The notes: a model not told the origin generated them from the letters alone. Positions 48,448-61,378 are shown, numbered from the stretch's first letter. The stretch is DNA of 64,000 bases from Agroathelia rolfsii (GCA_018343915.1 JABRWF010000003.1:1054001-1118000), one strand, 5' to 3'. Made by a program: numbers and translations.

Positions 48448-48801
48448 GATGACGGTAGCCTGAGGCACTGGCAGGTCGTTTCGAACTTGTAGAGCAGCCT
48501 CGTTTCAGTCACAGAGAGAATGGAGTGATTAGTAAGCAGATGTTACGAGATGCTGATGCACGAGCAAGATGTCACGATCCTCAAGGCGCCACTTGCATGA
48601 GCGTGAGAATCCGCACTCAGGCTGTCATCACTATCATTTACTTACCGCAATATGATGTTGCGTGCTAATCGATTACCCAAGAAGACTCACATAGGCTCCA
48701 TCCATGAGAGAGTAGTCAGGCAGTGCACAACAGGCCAGTAAACTCGTAGTACTTGGAAGGCTTGAATACGTTATCCGAGTAGAATTTGACCCCTAATTTC
48801 A

Positions 48802-49140
48802 TTAACATTTCGCTTCGAATAAGCGATTTTGAGGACGCGTAAGTTCTCCACAGTTGAATTTGCGCGAGATTGAAGCCCCCGCGGGCTGAAAACGAGTGCT
48901 GATCATCGAGAAACAAGGGGTATTGAATGTAAGGGATCCGGCGACACCGGCAACTTCGACAGTACAATTTGCTTGCAAAGCTGGACCACTGGCCTGATAT
49001 CTGAAAAGGAAGAGGGTATATCAAATTATCTTAGAGTCACGCACAGTCTCTCATCGATCTCATCCCTTGTTAGGAACTCGTCAGCAGTGACGAGAACCTG
49101 ATATGTATAGGAGCAGTCGCGACAATCTGCTAGTGTTCCA
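48802..49140 (-). CDS. Unidentified cysteine-containing protein, 5' end unresolved
   Basis: Two exons on the minus strand. One ends at 49045: DCRDCSYTYQVLVTADEFL, TRDEIDERL. The other is 49000-48802: YQASGPALQANCTVEVAGVA, SLTFNTPCFSMIST, then FNCGELTRPQNRLFEAKC and TAA. Six cysteines suggest an extracellular protein, but I found no signal peptide because the first exon is not resolved. Confidence 0.38.
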
Positions 49141-50528
49141 TCTAATCCTTACACCTATAAATCAACCTGGGTAACTTTGAAGCAGTTTCAGCGCTTCGGA
49201 AAGAAGATTATCTTATATCGATCAAGCTATCGGCATGAAACATGCCGTCGTTGACCATACTCCTGATGGCAATGCTTTAAAATCTATTCCTTCGGCAGCT
49301 TATGATACAATTGCTTCGACCAGTCCGACAACGTTGCAGATATAGACAAGGTGATATATTTGCAACGGTAGCCTACAAACCTCAGTCGCGCTGCTCCTGA
49401 GGACGAATCCGCTTATCTCAAAAACATGGGAGCTTGAGCGGATTGGAGTGGAGCTGGAAATGTATTAAACGGCAGTAATTCAACAACCTGCATTTGATTT
49501 TACGTCCAGCCACCATACTCCTAAGCCCAAGCACTTGGCTATGTTCAAATCCCGTTTGGGCGTGTGATTCGGATTATCTAGTCTATTCATGAATCTAGGC
49601 AATACGATTCTCGATGATATCATAGATAACTCATGCACTATCGAAATAATAGGTACAATGCGGGCCTACGGCCTTCTATAATAGCGCCTACCGAAGAAGA
49701 ACGCATGACTCACAGTTAGTGGACACTCCTTAGTGTTGGGTACATTTGGTGCTAGAAGATAGTCTTGGCTCGCAATCAAGGTTTATAATTATGCAATGTG
49801 TCATCACATGCGGTCTAATTACGCCTGTTTTGATAGGCAGTCGGTACTAGTAGTGGAGTCTTGACATCTTATGATAGATGTTTTATATCTTTTGTCTCAT
49901 GCGCACAGCCGTACCAGACATCAGCTGGTCAAGTCACGAGTGATTGTGATTTTTAGCGGCTTTCATTATTCGGACCTAACGCCGTTATTATCTTAACAGA
50001 TTTGGGGATACTGGTAATCGATCTCCTGGTCTTCATTACTTATGAGAGATAAGGTTAATGAGCATTATATCCCAATCATTCCAGTTTCTCCACTCCATCT
50101 TTGTCATTGGCCACAATCACCAGCGAAGAATAGGAAGCTACTAATAGGCTAGGGATCGGCATTTATCCAATTCTTGTGGTGAAGTCAATTGGAAGTTATA
50201 TCTGGTAGCCATCGCTTAGTATTCATTTTGAGAGTTATATTTGAATTCAGGGGTTTGCTTGTGCATCACGTACACCTCATTCTCTCTAGGAATAGAGTAC
50301 TCGAGCCCTAGACGTATTACGTTACTCATGGAGCTCACCCCAAACGTACTTTTCTCCTCGGTTCTTACCATATTCATACTAATCATTTCCATAATGCCTA
50401 GCTTATCACCGGCGGTCCTGGTGATGCGAGGAGGTGCGAATGGAGTTACAAAGGGCGCCCGCGAGTTGGTATATATTGAGGCTTGATGTACCAGGGCTCT
50501 TCTATATAGCATCACTCGATAAACCATC
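49141..50528. other. Gene-poor stretch before GMC copy 2
   Basis: About 1.4 kb with no convincing gene. A TATATAT at 50470-50476 lies about 55 bases before the next ATG. Confidence 0.4.
50470..50476 (+). promoter_or_regulatory. TATA-like box of GMC gene 2
   Basis: TATATAT 53-59 bases upstream of the ATG at 50529, matching the spacing in the paralogue. Confidence 0.4.
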
Positions 50529-53371
50529 ATGCCAATTGTTTGCGTCGATGAATTTGTCTCCAAAACCTTTGACTATATCGTTGTTGGAGGTGGTAATGGT
50601 GGCCTTGCTGTAGCTGCCAGGTTCGCCACTCTGCATAACCTTCCTTTGGTTCACCATTTTATGATGCTCAAATGTTCAATGATAGGCTTTCTGAGGATCC
50701 TAACGTGACTGTTGGCGTTCTCGAAGCCGGCGAGGCTGACGAAGATGGTTTGAATATACCAGAGATAACTATTCCAGGTAGGCATTCATTCTCCAGATTA
50801 CCTCCGACGAGATTCCGCCGATCATATACCGTGAAATTCAAACTCATGAGTACTTTCTTAAGGATATTTCAGTCGCGTTCTCAAAAACCCCAAATATGAT
50901 TGGGACTTCTCCACTGTGCCGCAGGAGCATCTCAATGGCAGAAAAATAGATCATCCACGGTAAGATACTTTGGTGTGGAGAAAATCTCGTAGGGCTTGAT
51001 TAATCAAGGAATTAGTGGAAAGCTTTTGGGTGGGACTTCAAGTGTTCGTATTCTTAACTCTCATCAGTTTCGGTTGTTGTTGACATGGGCCATTTGATAG
51101 ATCAACTATATGTGTTTTGGAAGGTACGTCACATCCTTCGTCGCCAGCTTGCATCTAAATCGAACAAGGATGTCGATACGTGATGAATTAGAGCTTCTGC
51201 CGCGGAATACGATGGTTCGTATTTCATTTTGTATATATCAAGTGGATTGAGTGATCAGAACCAATGGTTTATAGGATATGAAAAACTTGGCAATCCCGGC
51301 TGGAATTGGGAGTCTTTCCGTCACTACATGAAGAAGGTATATCTATATCCTTAGGTATATTAAGTATCGCAGCCTCATTACGATTATTATTGCTCACAGG
51401 GCGAGGGTCTCAATCCTCCTCCACCCGGACTCATTTCTGGTGAAGGGGTTAACCTCAACCCTGAAGCCCATGGATTTGATGGACCTATCAAACAGACATA
51501 TCCGTTATGGAGCTCTGGCTTACATCCTTTGTTCCTTGAAGCGTGTGAGGGAACTGGCGTTCCTCTTAACCCCGACCCAGTATGTTACCATAAGAAATAT
51601 TCTCCGGAATGTTACGCTTTAAATTAATGCTAATTTAACTCTCCGACAGGCCGCTGGTAAGAATGTGGGTGTTAGTAGTCTTGTAGAAGCAATAGACTAT
51701 AGGGATGCTACGAGAGTTTCATCTTATACGGTAAATGCGCCTCGATCACTAGTTCTCCTGGATTTTACTCTGAACTCGATCTAGGCCTACTTGAAGCCCA
51801 ACGATAAACGCCCGAACCTTATTGTGCTCGTTGGTGCACAGGCAACGAAAGTAGTTTTCAGCACGGATTCGAAGCCTGAGGAGCTGGTTGCTATAGGCGT
51901 CGATTTCCTCCATCATGGGAAACAGTATACTGCGAATGTCAAAAAAGAAATAGTTCTTTCGACAGGTGATTAGCCTCCATAGCTCGCTAGTGGTTTTCTT
52001 CGTATAATGAGCCTTGTTTAATTCCACTAGGGTCGTACAAAACTCCTCAGCTGCTTGAATTATCCGGGATAGGCCAGAAAAAGTATACAACAGATTTGGG
52101 CATTAAGCAACTGGTGGATTTACCTGGTGTAGGCGAAAACCTACGTGAGTTGTTCCTTAAGTGCTACATCTTACAAAGTGCTCACTTGAATAATCCCCGT
52201 TTCTCTCTAACGCAGAGGTATGTCGGATTGGTAGTACAAAATGGAAACAGAAGTAGCTCATCTGCTCAAAAGGATCATAACATTTTATACAGCGTCTTTG
52301 AAGTTCAAGGTCATTTTGAAACTTTGGAGACAGCCCTAGATCCAGTCAAAAGGGACGAACTTCTAGATCAATAGTAAGTGTCTTGGTTTTCTCGTCATTT
52401 TCACAGGAAATTTACAGCGATTAAATAGCAAGAAAATGCAACAAGGCTTGTATACAATGGTGTTAAGTGCCTGGGCATTTGTCCCTTCCATAACTGCAAT
52501 GGAGGCAGAAGAGTTCAAGAAGATTCAGCAGAAGCATATTGATGCTGTTAACAACGCAACGACTCCGGGCCTAAAGAAACAACTCGAGCTCCAGCTGAAA
52601 TGGTTCAGTGATCATAATGAAAGCCAAGACGAGTGAGTCCCAATCAACAAAAATTAAAGTATCTATCAATTAATCCTAAAGCAAACTAACAAAAAATCAA
52701 CAGAATTATTCTCGGTGCTGGTGTAATGCCTGGTTTGGGCGTAGAACTAAAGCCAGGGAAAAGATATATGACTTTCATGAACATATTACTGCGTGGACTA
52801 TCTCGTGGCCATGTTCACATTGCCTCTTCCGACCCCACCGCCCCTCCTGTGATTGATCCGAAATACCTCTCCTACTCAGCGGACCTTGATATGCTTGTGG
52901 GAATGTTCAAATACGCTCGCAGACTGGCAAATACGGAGCCGCTTAAGTCTGCCATTATTACTGAGATCATGCCAGACCCAGAAGCAAAGAGTGATGAGGA
53001 GCTTGTGGAACAAGTTGAAAAACTTGTGGGCACCATTTATCACCCTAGTAGCACAGCTTCAATGCTGCCGCGAGAGGATAACGGTGTAGTCAATCCTCGA
53101 CTTGTTGTCTACGGTACGAAGAACCTAAGAATTGCGGATGCCTCCGTCATTCCTATCGTACGTTTATTTATCCTTTCTCTTGAATATATCATGTATGAGT
53201 TGGACTAATCGTCACCTTATAGATGTTCTCAGCCCATCCTCAGGCCACAGTATATGCTATTGCGGAGAAGGTATTTACAGATAATTTCGTGCGAAACGTA
53301 CTACTAGCAATCTAATTGGCTGATTTTTCTTTCCATAGGCTGCAGACTTGATTAAAGAGGATAACGCGTGA
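50529..53371 (+). CDS. GMC-family FAD oxidoreductase, copy 2
   Basis: Close paralogue of 5291-8050 with the same exon pattern. Start MPIVCVDEFVSKTFDYIVVG, then GGGNGGLAVAARLSEDP. Signatures: HPRGKLLGGTSS-INYMCFGR, ASAAEYDGYEKLGNPGWNW, STGSYKTPQLLELSGIG and GVGENL(Q)DHN. Histidines in YHPSSTASMLP and FSAHPQATVYAIAEK; note Pro where copy 1 has Thr (HTQ). It ends AADLIKEDNA, TGA at 53369. No secretion signal. The 2-nt AG exon at 52216-52217 is conserved, but in this copy the whole stretch 52145-52272 is also open in frame, so retention would not truncate the protein. At the site where copy 1 uses a GC donor, this copy has GT (CAATA|GTAAGT). Confidence 0.88.
52216..52217 (+). other. Candidate 2-nt micro-exon (AG) in GMC copy 2
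   Basis: Flanked by CGCAG and GTATGTCGG, exactly as in copy 1. Joined to 52144 and 52273 it yields NLQDH. Neighbouring introns would be 71 and 55 nt. An alternative acceptor (GGTAG at 52236) would give an in-frame insertion instead. Confidence 0.68.
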
Positions 53372-54032
53372 AAATGATTTGTATAGGACTCAACAATGCA
53401 GTGCGCAAACGTATATGTACATTAAAACTTAGCAAGCAGTGTAAAATTGTGATGTTGTGATTGTACCGATTGTTTTTGCTCTGCTACTGCAAACCGATTA
53501 ATACAGGTAGCCACTGAGTGAAAAATGTCTAGTGAGCTCTGAAACTTAGAGTAGGAAAAACAGATCAACCTAGATCATAGCATCATTTGATTAAAAGCAC
53601 CTGACCCCTGATTTTACTCCCCGAATTTGTTTGTAGCTACATCCGTGTAGTGTTGTGCAGCGTTCTGATATGTGAACTTCTAGCACGGGATGGTGATATT
53701 CAAACTAATAAACTACCTCACTTACACTTGCCTATCCTACCTACCGATAAAGCAGCACGATTACTCTCCTAAGCGTGTATTTTTGCGTATCTTGGACTTA
53801 TTATGATGCTCATCCGTGTGGTAAATAATTCTGACATGTGCATCATGGATGGATCACAAACCAAATGTATTTTAGTAATCAAGTTTTACGCTATTGGTGA
53901 CAAATTGTCACATACTAATGTCTGTGACTGTGATATTAGTGAGCAAGTTTCTTCCGACGTTCGCTACCACCAGTATACATGTAAATTATATGGCTTGAGT
54001 ATTTAAGCAAGCTTCGGTCATGTCAGTCTCCC
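53372..54032. other. Intergenic, nothing recognised
   Basis: About 660 bases, no coding signal. Confidence 0.4.
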
Positions 54033-55306
54033 ATGATCCCAAGGACCCTCATCGCCTTCACCTCTACGGCCGCTGCCCTCCTGTCTATCAGATACTTTAC
54101 ATCCAGAGTCCCCGCTGTGATGTCTACTGTCACTCTGCCAAAGTCTCGTCCTGAATGGCGTGCCGCCTTAGATGCACTCCCATCCACGCCGGAGAATATC
54201 CCCGCTTTTTTCTTTGCTCATGGTTCTCCTATGCTTGAAATGCCTGGCGACTTCCGTACCGGAATGGAGGCCCAGAGTGCTGATGGCGCACTTGCTGATT
54301 TCCTGAGGGACTTCGGTCCAGTGCTACTGCAGAAGTATAAACCGAAAGGCTTGGTTGTCTTCAGTGCTCACTGGGAGGAAGATTCTGTTCATCAAGGTAG
54401 TACATGCTACAGGATTAGCAAGCATCAATCTTCAACAACTTCGAATGTTAACCCGCCTACTATCTTTAGTGACAGACTACGGGGATGATCAACCCTTGCT
54501 TTATGACTACTATAACTTTTCCCCTGAACTCTACAAAATCCAATTTCACTCAAATGGCGACTCAAACCTGAGTAAACTCGTTGTTGATACTCTTCAAGAG
54601 GTGACAAGCAATTTTATATTATCTTGCTGATTAAAATTTCTCATAAACGTAATCTAGGCCGGCCAAAAAGCACGCCTGACGTTCAAGACTGAGCCGCGTG
54701 GCCGTGATGGTCGCGGGTTTTTCGGGCCTGGGCTCGACCATGGCGTTTTTGTACCATTCAGAAAGATGTTTGGCGAGACACTCACAGAAGTGCCTCTTGT
54801 ACAAGTATCCATCGACGGGAGCCTGGATCCACAAAAGAACTGGGAACTTGGTCAGGCAGTCGCAAAGCTCAGGTATCTTGTCTGATTATCATTGATGCGA
54901 AATAATCATCTAACCTAATGTTTAGAAAGCAAGGATGTCTCATCATCTCGGGTGGCTTGATGATCCACAACTTGCGTGACTTTGCTGCGTTCGGAGAGAA
55001 GACGGCACCACCCATTTACAAAGAATTTAACTCTGCCATACTTGACGCGATTACTATTCCTGAAGTAGGTTCTTCAATGTTTATGCCCTAGAGGATACAT
55101 ACTGAACGAAATCGACTTAGCCCGAAGAACGCCGAAAGGCTCTCGTAGCATTGACGAAACACCGTGGGTTCCGCGCAGCGCATCCTCGCGAAGATCATTT
55201 TGTGCCTCTATATGTTGCTGCTGGTGCTGGAGATGTACCAGAATCGTCTGGCGAGGTTCGAGTGCTACACGCACTTTACGGTGCTCCTACTTTTGCATTT
55301 ATCTAA
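54033..55306 (+). CDS. LigB/DODA-type extradiol aromatic ring-cleavage dioxygenase
   Basis: Non-heme iron(II) enzyme that opens catecholic rings between or next to hydroxyls (4,5-DOPA dioxygenase-like). The N-terminus is hydrophobic (IPRTLIAFTSTAAALLSIRY), possibly a membrane or mitochondrial targeting segment; a second Met (MSTVTLPKSRPEW) could start a soluble form. Putative metal and active-site histidines: FFFAHGSPML, VVFSAHWEED, GPGLDHGVFVPF and HPREDHFVPLYVAAGAG. The middle part reads VTDYGDDQPLLYDYYNFSPE after the first intron. It ends LYGAPTFAFI. Five exons with normal sites. The natural substrate cannot be read. Confidence 0.86.
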
Positions 55307-56990
55307 TTTTCATATGAAATGTCTTGAGTCTAAATGAAATCTGTAATTTGGATGCTTTGTGCTGAGGCACAACATCGGCGCAAAGCGGTATCTTTGGCCC
55401 GCACGCGCCGGTGCTGGCAGCTGCGCCTTCTCTCTCTGCCACCGCCAGCACTGACCGCGCCCGCTCTCTTATTTCTCACTTGCTGATACTTTCTGTACCG
55501 TCTTTACGGCTTGCAATACACACTATGCCAACTGGCCTCAACACTTGCTGAGGGAACTGTTTGAATTTCAAGCCCGATACAGACTTCGCCTTCAACATTA
55601 ATGCCAATCAACTTGTGCGTCTTTTGACAAAAAGTAATGCGCGTCTTTTAATCAACTTACACAACTCAAGCCGCTGGTCCCAAACGGAAACAAGGCCACA
55701 GGCCGTGCAAACATGCATAAGCCCTAGTACCATGCATTCAGGATGAATCTGAGGTAGAAGATTGCATACACTACATCTAGATGTCATAGGCACATTACCG
55801 CCAATGGCTAGCACCAGACAAATTACGGTGAGTCGTGCAACACCTTTTCTGCTCATGGGGACCGGGGATCGCTCGCTGCGTCGCTGCCTTCCTACTATTC
55901 GGGGATCGCTGCTTGCCTTGATCTCTCCACAGGCGCTACCCAACCGGGCTCGGAAAGCGCTACACGCCTTCACCGCACCCGCATTGCCACTCTCTCTTAG
56001 CCTAGCCAGCACATGAGCTAGGGCTAATGGTCATTCATTTTTGACCAAATAATGAAGTGGTTTAACTTGATGTCTACATGGCACAAATTGGTATCTCCGG
56101 ATATTACGGATAGATCCGTCAGTGTATACTGCTTAGTGCCTTTAAGACAGAATCAAATTTGAAAAACATAAAGCCCAATGGCATTCATTACAGTATCGCA
56201 CCAGAAAAATGCTGATATAATCATATACAGGTGGATATAATATATATACTCTAGCTATGGTGCTACCTCAACCCTACGCATACAAAAATTATGTCGATTT
56301 CAGTTCCCTAGTAAGGGTATGGCGGCATTTTTTTACTTAGTACATAGAACGATCGCCAACCTTTAGATATAACCGAGAAAATTCGAATAAAAGCGCGGAG
56401 CATTGCAAGGACTTGGGACAAAGAAAATCAAAAGATTAAAAGGCCAGGATGACAGACAAGAAGCACAACGCCACCCGTTCCTTGGCAGGGCTGACATTGT
56501 CTTCCCCTTTGCTTAGATTGCCTGGATCTTGCATTAGATCATATGATGCTGGTCCCGACATTTCTCAAAGAGTATGCAAGCATGCATATGTTATATTACT
56601 CAGTTATGTATATTGTAGATTACTAGACCTTACCTAAGGGAGCTACACAAGCGAATAAATTGCACTGTATCTATATCGAGGCAATTCGGCATTAATCACA
56701 TGCATCCCCCTTTCACAGCTATATAATAATGTGGGCTCTATAGCACATTTCCGAGTATAATAGGATAGGACTAAGCAGGCCTTTTATAGTACATGCACAA
56801 ATACATGAATCTATGTGAGCCTGAGTTATTAAGCAGTAACTATAAGGGGACCATTTTGCTGTACATTGCAATGCATAATGCCCTTGCCCTTGTAGTAACA
56901 AGCTCTATGAACTATATTTATGCTGAGCAACTTAATTGATTTAGTAGTTATTTCTGTCACAGGTCTATGGACAGAGTGCACTATGGAGAG
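55307..56990. other. Transition to AT-rich DNA, no gene
   Basis: 55.4-56.0 kb is GC-richer, with antiparallel open frames but no recognisable protein. From about 56.05 kb composition drops to AT-rich. Confidence 0.35.
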
Positions 56991-56999
56991 ATAAGATAA

Positions 57000-57633
57000 C
57001 TAGGGTCAATCCAGACCCTAATAGTATAGCAGAGAGTAATTAGAGACTATGAAAATAAAGATACAATTTGACGAAAGAGGTCTGTGAGATAGGGGACATC
57101 TCTTAGACTCTAGTAGCTTAAATACATGCTTGTATGCTATTGTTATCTACTTTGGTGCATTCTCTTGACTTCTAACTCTTACCAAATAATCCAGTAATGA
57201 TTCTAAGTTCCTCCTTGATTGTTTCAAGGTCTAGTAGCATGTGCTGCAGTTCCTGTGTAACTGTGATAGTACCTGAAGATAGGAGATTGTAAAGTTACGC
57301 TCTTTTGTGTGACGTGACGCGTGACATGTCACAACCAGCGCAATAGTGATAGTAAGGGAGTAGCCTAGTTCTAAGCTAAGGCTTAGAACTAAGCTATAGC
57401 TAAATGGTAAACTATAGCCTACTATAATATACTATGACTTATAAATATTATACCGTGAAATAAATTATACTATAGTTTCTATGGCATGATATATAGCTTG
57501 ATATAATAAATAATAAATGCCTAAGTAATTACATGGTTATTCTGAGTATATGCTTGATAGACATGAGTGTATGCTTGGTAGACATGAGTAAATGCTATTG
57601 TGTCTATAATATGATATAACTAGGGTTGTGACA
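57000..57633 (-). repeat. Inverted, diverged copy of the 882-bp TG...CA element
   Basis: Read on the minus strand it begins TGTCACAACCCTAG at 57633 and matches the element at 62258-63139 through the block containing GTTGTGACA, the AAAAGAGCGTAAC segment and GGTCTGTGAGATAGGG. The far end cannot be placed; similarity fades near 57000. ATTTC follows at 57634, but the expected left terminus with a matching duplication was not confirmed. Confidence 0.6.
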
Positions 57634-57649
57634 ATTTCCTTTTATATTT

Positions 57650-58098
57650 TGTCAAAAGCACACCAGACTCTTAAACACTAAACTCAACTAATACTTATAG
57701 TAATCCTTGTAAGGTGCAGAGTAGGCAGTAAGGCCTTTTTTACACTTCCCAGAGCTTAGGATGCAGGTGTGTATACTTCTCTGTGCCCTATCTCTACTAT
57801 CACTCAAACTCAAGCTCTTCTATCACCAGGCTTTACTCCAAGTCTATAAGACTTTCAAGTGAGGTCTATAGTCAAGACATAAGTTTTCTTGTGTATGCAG
57901 ATAGGGATTGAGGTATCTTAACCCTGGCCAACTAGGTGTAAAGCTTTTGTTGGCTTAAGTGCACTAAGCATGATGAATTTATATTTCAGCTAATGCAAAT
58001 GGTCACTACTAATAGGCTGAACCTATTTTATGCATATACATAGAGGTAGCACTGAGTACACCTCAACTACAAGTAGTACAGAGCATGCTTGTAACCCT
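57650..58098 (+). repeat. Truncated LTR copy (family LTR-A)
   Basis: Begins TGTCAAAAGC and matches the first half of the solo LTR at 58532 (GCAGTAAGGCC, CCAACTAGG, CACACCTCAAC blocks), stopping near CTTGTAACC. Its TG start, where other copies have TA, suggests the ancestral terminus was TGTCAA. Confidence 0.7.
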
Positions 58099-58531
58099 TG
58101 TATCAGGGGTTGGTCTTTTGAATTTTTCACTTTCCTTGATTTTTCATGATTTTATTTTATTTTGTAGATTAGTATTTTGCTTACTGTACTTGCAATTCTT
58201 CTTGGATCAAGATCTTACTTTTTAGGGTTTATTTGGTACTATTCCTTTACCTTATTTTTTATTCTGATGTTCTTATCTCCTTGCTAATCTCCTTAGCTTT
58301 GTATTTTACTGTATATATCTATATTTCTTCACTTTATAGCTGATGTAGCTATACTTTCATGCTCCTCTTCAATATTGGGACTCAGCTACTGTATAGTTGA
58401 TGTATATACTTAAGGCTGGCTGTTCTAGAGAATGCTTCTCTAGTTTAGACCACTCTGTTTACTATTCAGTGTTCTTTGCTTAATCCACTCTTTTACTTCC
58501 TCATAACTTAGTAATGATGATACTAGCTTAC

Positions 58532-59484
58532 TATCAAGAGCATACCTGACTCTTGCCACCAAAACTCAACCAAAGTCCACAGAAACCCCTCAAAGGTACA
58601 GGGTAGGCAGTAAGGCCTTTTTTACTCTTCCCAGGACTTGGGATGCAGGGGTATACACTTCTCTGTGCCCTGTCTCTACTCTCACTCAAACTCAAGCTTT
58701 TCTATTACCAGGCTTTACTCCAAGTCTACAAGACTTTCAAGCAAGGTCTATAGTCAAGACACAAGTTTTCTTGTGTATACAGATAGGGGTTGAGGTATCT
58801 TAACCCTGGCCAACTAGGCATAAAGCTTTGTTGGGTGTGTGCACTAAGCATAATGTGGTTTTGTGTTACAGCTGTTGCAAATGGTCACCACTGATGGGCT
58901 AGACCTGTCTTATACAAGCTTACAGAGGTAGCACTAAGCACACCTCAACTATAAGTAGCACTGAGCACACTTGTAACCTCCTAGCATGAAGCAGAGAGGA
59001 TTTTTGGGAGGGGAGGGGAGAGATAGGCTCTAAAGATGAAGTTTTTATTATGTTAGTCAACTATTTACTACAAAGCACTACTGTGCTTACCTAAAGATAA
59101 AGAGAACAAATCTAGGGTCTTCAGGTAGAGACACTATAGGGTTATATACTAATTCTACCTGGTCTATGCACCTGGTACATGGTCTGTGCATGGTAATGCT
59201 AAGTATAATATGATATTGCACTATAATAAATCTATAATGATGTCATAGTCTAGACCTATGCTCTAGGCCTTGCTTATATAATATGTTACATAACTAGTGG
59301 TCATATGATGGCTAGTCATATGGTGACTGGTCACATAACTTGCTTAGTCATTAGAGTGCTTATGTAATATCTGCTTATATAATATATATATTATATACTA
59401 AAAAATTGAGAAAAATCAGGAAAAATTCAGAAAAATAATAAGAAATTCTAAATAAATTTATAGTATATAGATTGACTTGTAACA
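58532..59484 (+). mobile_element. Solo LTR (family LTR-A), 953 bp, with perfect 5-bp duplication
   Basis: Starts TATCAAGAGC and ends CTTGTAACA. Directly flanked by CTTAC at 58527-58531 and CTTAC at 59485-59489. Further copies in the window define the same ends. No internal region belongs to it, so it is a solo LTR left by recombination. Confidence 0.85.
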
Positions 59485-61249
59485 CTTACTCTAGCTTATA
59501 TTCTTTATTTATATACTCAGAAAAGGCTGTGGGCTCTAATAATCAGTGAGGGATAGGATATCCCAAAAGTCTGCTCTGTTAGGGATATAGGTATATAAAG
59601 TTCTATAATGATTGGTATTTGTTAGCCCTTGCCAGGGGTATATCAAGGCTTACGCTCTTTATTGAAAGATATATATATTTCAATATATTAAATCTTTCTA
59701 AATATTCCAATGAACACTTCAATAAATTAGTTTATATCTTATCTATCACTATTATTTATTTCAAGAATTTACAACTATTAGTTGTGGAGATATAAAGCAA
59801 TTTATTCATTTACTTTATTCTGAATATTTCTGAAATATATTCATATTTCAATATTCATTTCTTAAAATCATTTAAATATTCATTTTAAATATCTTTTGTT
59901 CAAACAATTCAATTTACTTACTAATACATGATTATGATTATAAATCAGCTTATAAATCACACAAATAAATTAGTAATCACCTTTAAAGACATTGCTTACA
60001 AATTCTTTAGAAATTAGAATATTTTGTAGTATATAAACCCTAGCTAAATTAGCTGTAAAATATAAGTTATTTTACTCAAAAATAGTGAGTTAAATAGTCT
60101 ACTAGACTAGCTCCTAGGGCACTAACTTCACCCTAGACTTACTAAGTCTACAAGATAAGAAAACAAGCCTTTCCCAAGAGAAAACAAGTAGGTAGTCTCA
60201 AAGGGACACTGGCTATAATCTTATCTTAAGTATAGCAAAGTTACTAATTGCTTCCCACCTATGAAACCTTGCCTAGTCCTAAGAACAATCCCCAAGCCTG
60301 CACTTTTCTTACAAGTAAGTGTTTGATTTATAACAGGTAACTTGTGAGCTAGCATATAGCTACACTATACAATCCAAGAACTACAATAGTTCAATAGGTT
60401 ATAAGCCCTGCCTAAATAGGCAACTTAAATAAATCAGGAGTAGCTAACTAAATAATTCCCTTATCTAGTGTCTTTCCAATCCAACACTACTTCTTTCAAC
60501 CTTGCTATTACCTAGGCAATCAACTCTACCAATCAGGTTGCCATTGCAGAAACCCTTGATCAGTAGATTATTGAGGATCAAGAAATCAATTATCAGTGGC
60601 TTCTAGATCTCAATAGTAAGCATAGATAAGGAAATACTCAATTAGAAAACTAATATACCTTCCTAATTAGGCTACCCATTGCCCTCTAGCCCCTCTATCA
60701 AGTTAGAAGACCTAGAGGAGGTTCCAAGCTTTGTAACCATAGGCAACTACAAGCAGATCAAGGAATAGAAGGAAGAAAACCTTGAAAAGATTAACAAGGA
60801 GATAACCAAGTTCACTACTAATGAAGAATTCCAGTGGATTGACTATTAAGCATTCACCAATAGTTTCAAAGACATAAGAAGGGAATCCCCCTCTATATAT
60901 ATTTCCATCCTAACAGATCTAGAGATCCAAAATAAGTAGAAGTATATAGACAGTGTCAGGGACTACATTACAAGAGAAATCACCAAGCAACAAGACATCT
61001 GGTGTAGACACTTCAATATCCCATCCACAGGACCTTGTTGGACCATCAAGGATATTTTTGAGGAAGCTTCAAGATACAATCCAGGGGAGGAATACATCTA
61101 TCCAGACCCCCTCACTCTTACTTCCTTAGACCTTGAATTTTCTACACTATTATCAGTCTCAGAATTAGTAAGTAAACTAAAATTAATTTTAGAAGAGCTT
61201 ATTGACACAGAAAATCCCATACAGCTATCTCCCATCTCTTTATCATCAT
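59485..61249. other. AT-rich decayed transposon interior
   Basis: Very AT-rich, almost no CpG. The right part (60937 onward, + strand) has a 100-codon open stretch without Met, with readable fragments such as CWTIKDIFEEASRYNPGEEY. Upstream the same kind of protein reading is broken by TAG and TAA where CAG/CAA would fit. Possibly a gag-like remnant; family unknown. Confidence 0.35.
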
Positions 61250-61378
61250 TGTTACAAGTTGCTTGTTGTATTATAAATTTATTTAAGATTTTTCATTATT
61301 TTTCTGATTTTTCTTCAAATTTTCTCTATTTTTTAGTAGATAACATGTAGATTATATAAGTGGACATTATATAAGTAC
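61250..61378 (-). repeat. LTR-A copy D, first part (split by copy B)
   Basis: Begins TGTTACAAGTTGC (minus-family orientation) and runs to ATAAGTAC, where copy B is inserted. It resumes at 63228 and continues past the right edge of the window. Confidence 0.75.

Noticed and set aside
49535..49575. tRNA-like B box (GTTCAAATCCC)
   Set aside because: No matching acceptor stem, D arm or anticodon stem could be folded around it.
55608..56012. 134-codon minus open frame and an 84-codon plus open frame
   Set aside because: They overlap each other in a GC-rich patch and neither resembles a protein.
57327..57633. A 307-bp MITE with TGTCACAACC terminal inverted repeats
   Set aside because: The inverted copy at 62258 continues beyond the internal GTTGTGACA with homologous sequence, and its target duplication brackets 882 bp, so the inner repeat is an internal palindrome of a longer element.
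60900..61350. An intact retrotransposon gene
   Set aside because: No start codon, many upstream stops, and its 3' end runs into the LTR; only a relic.
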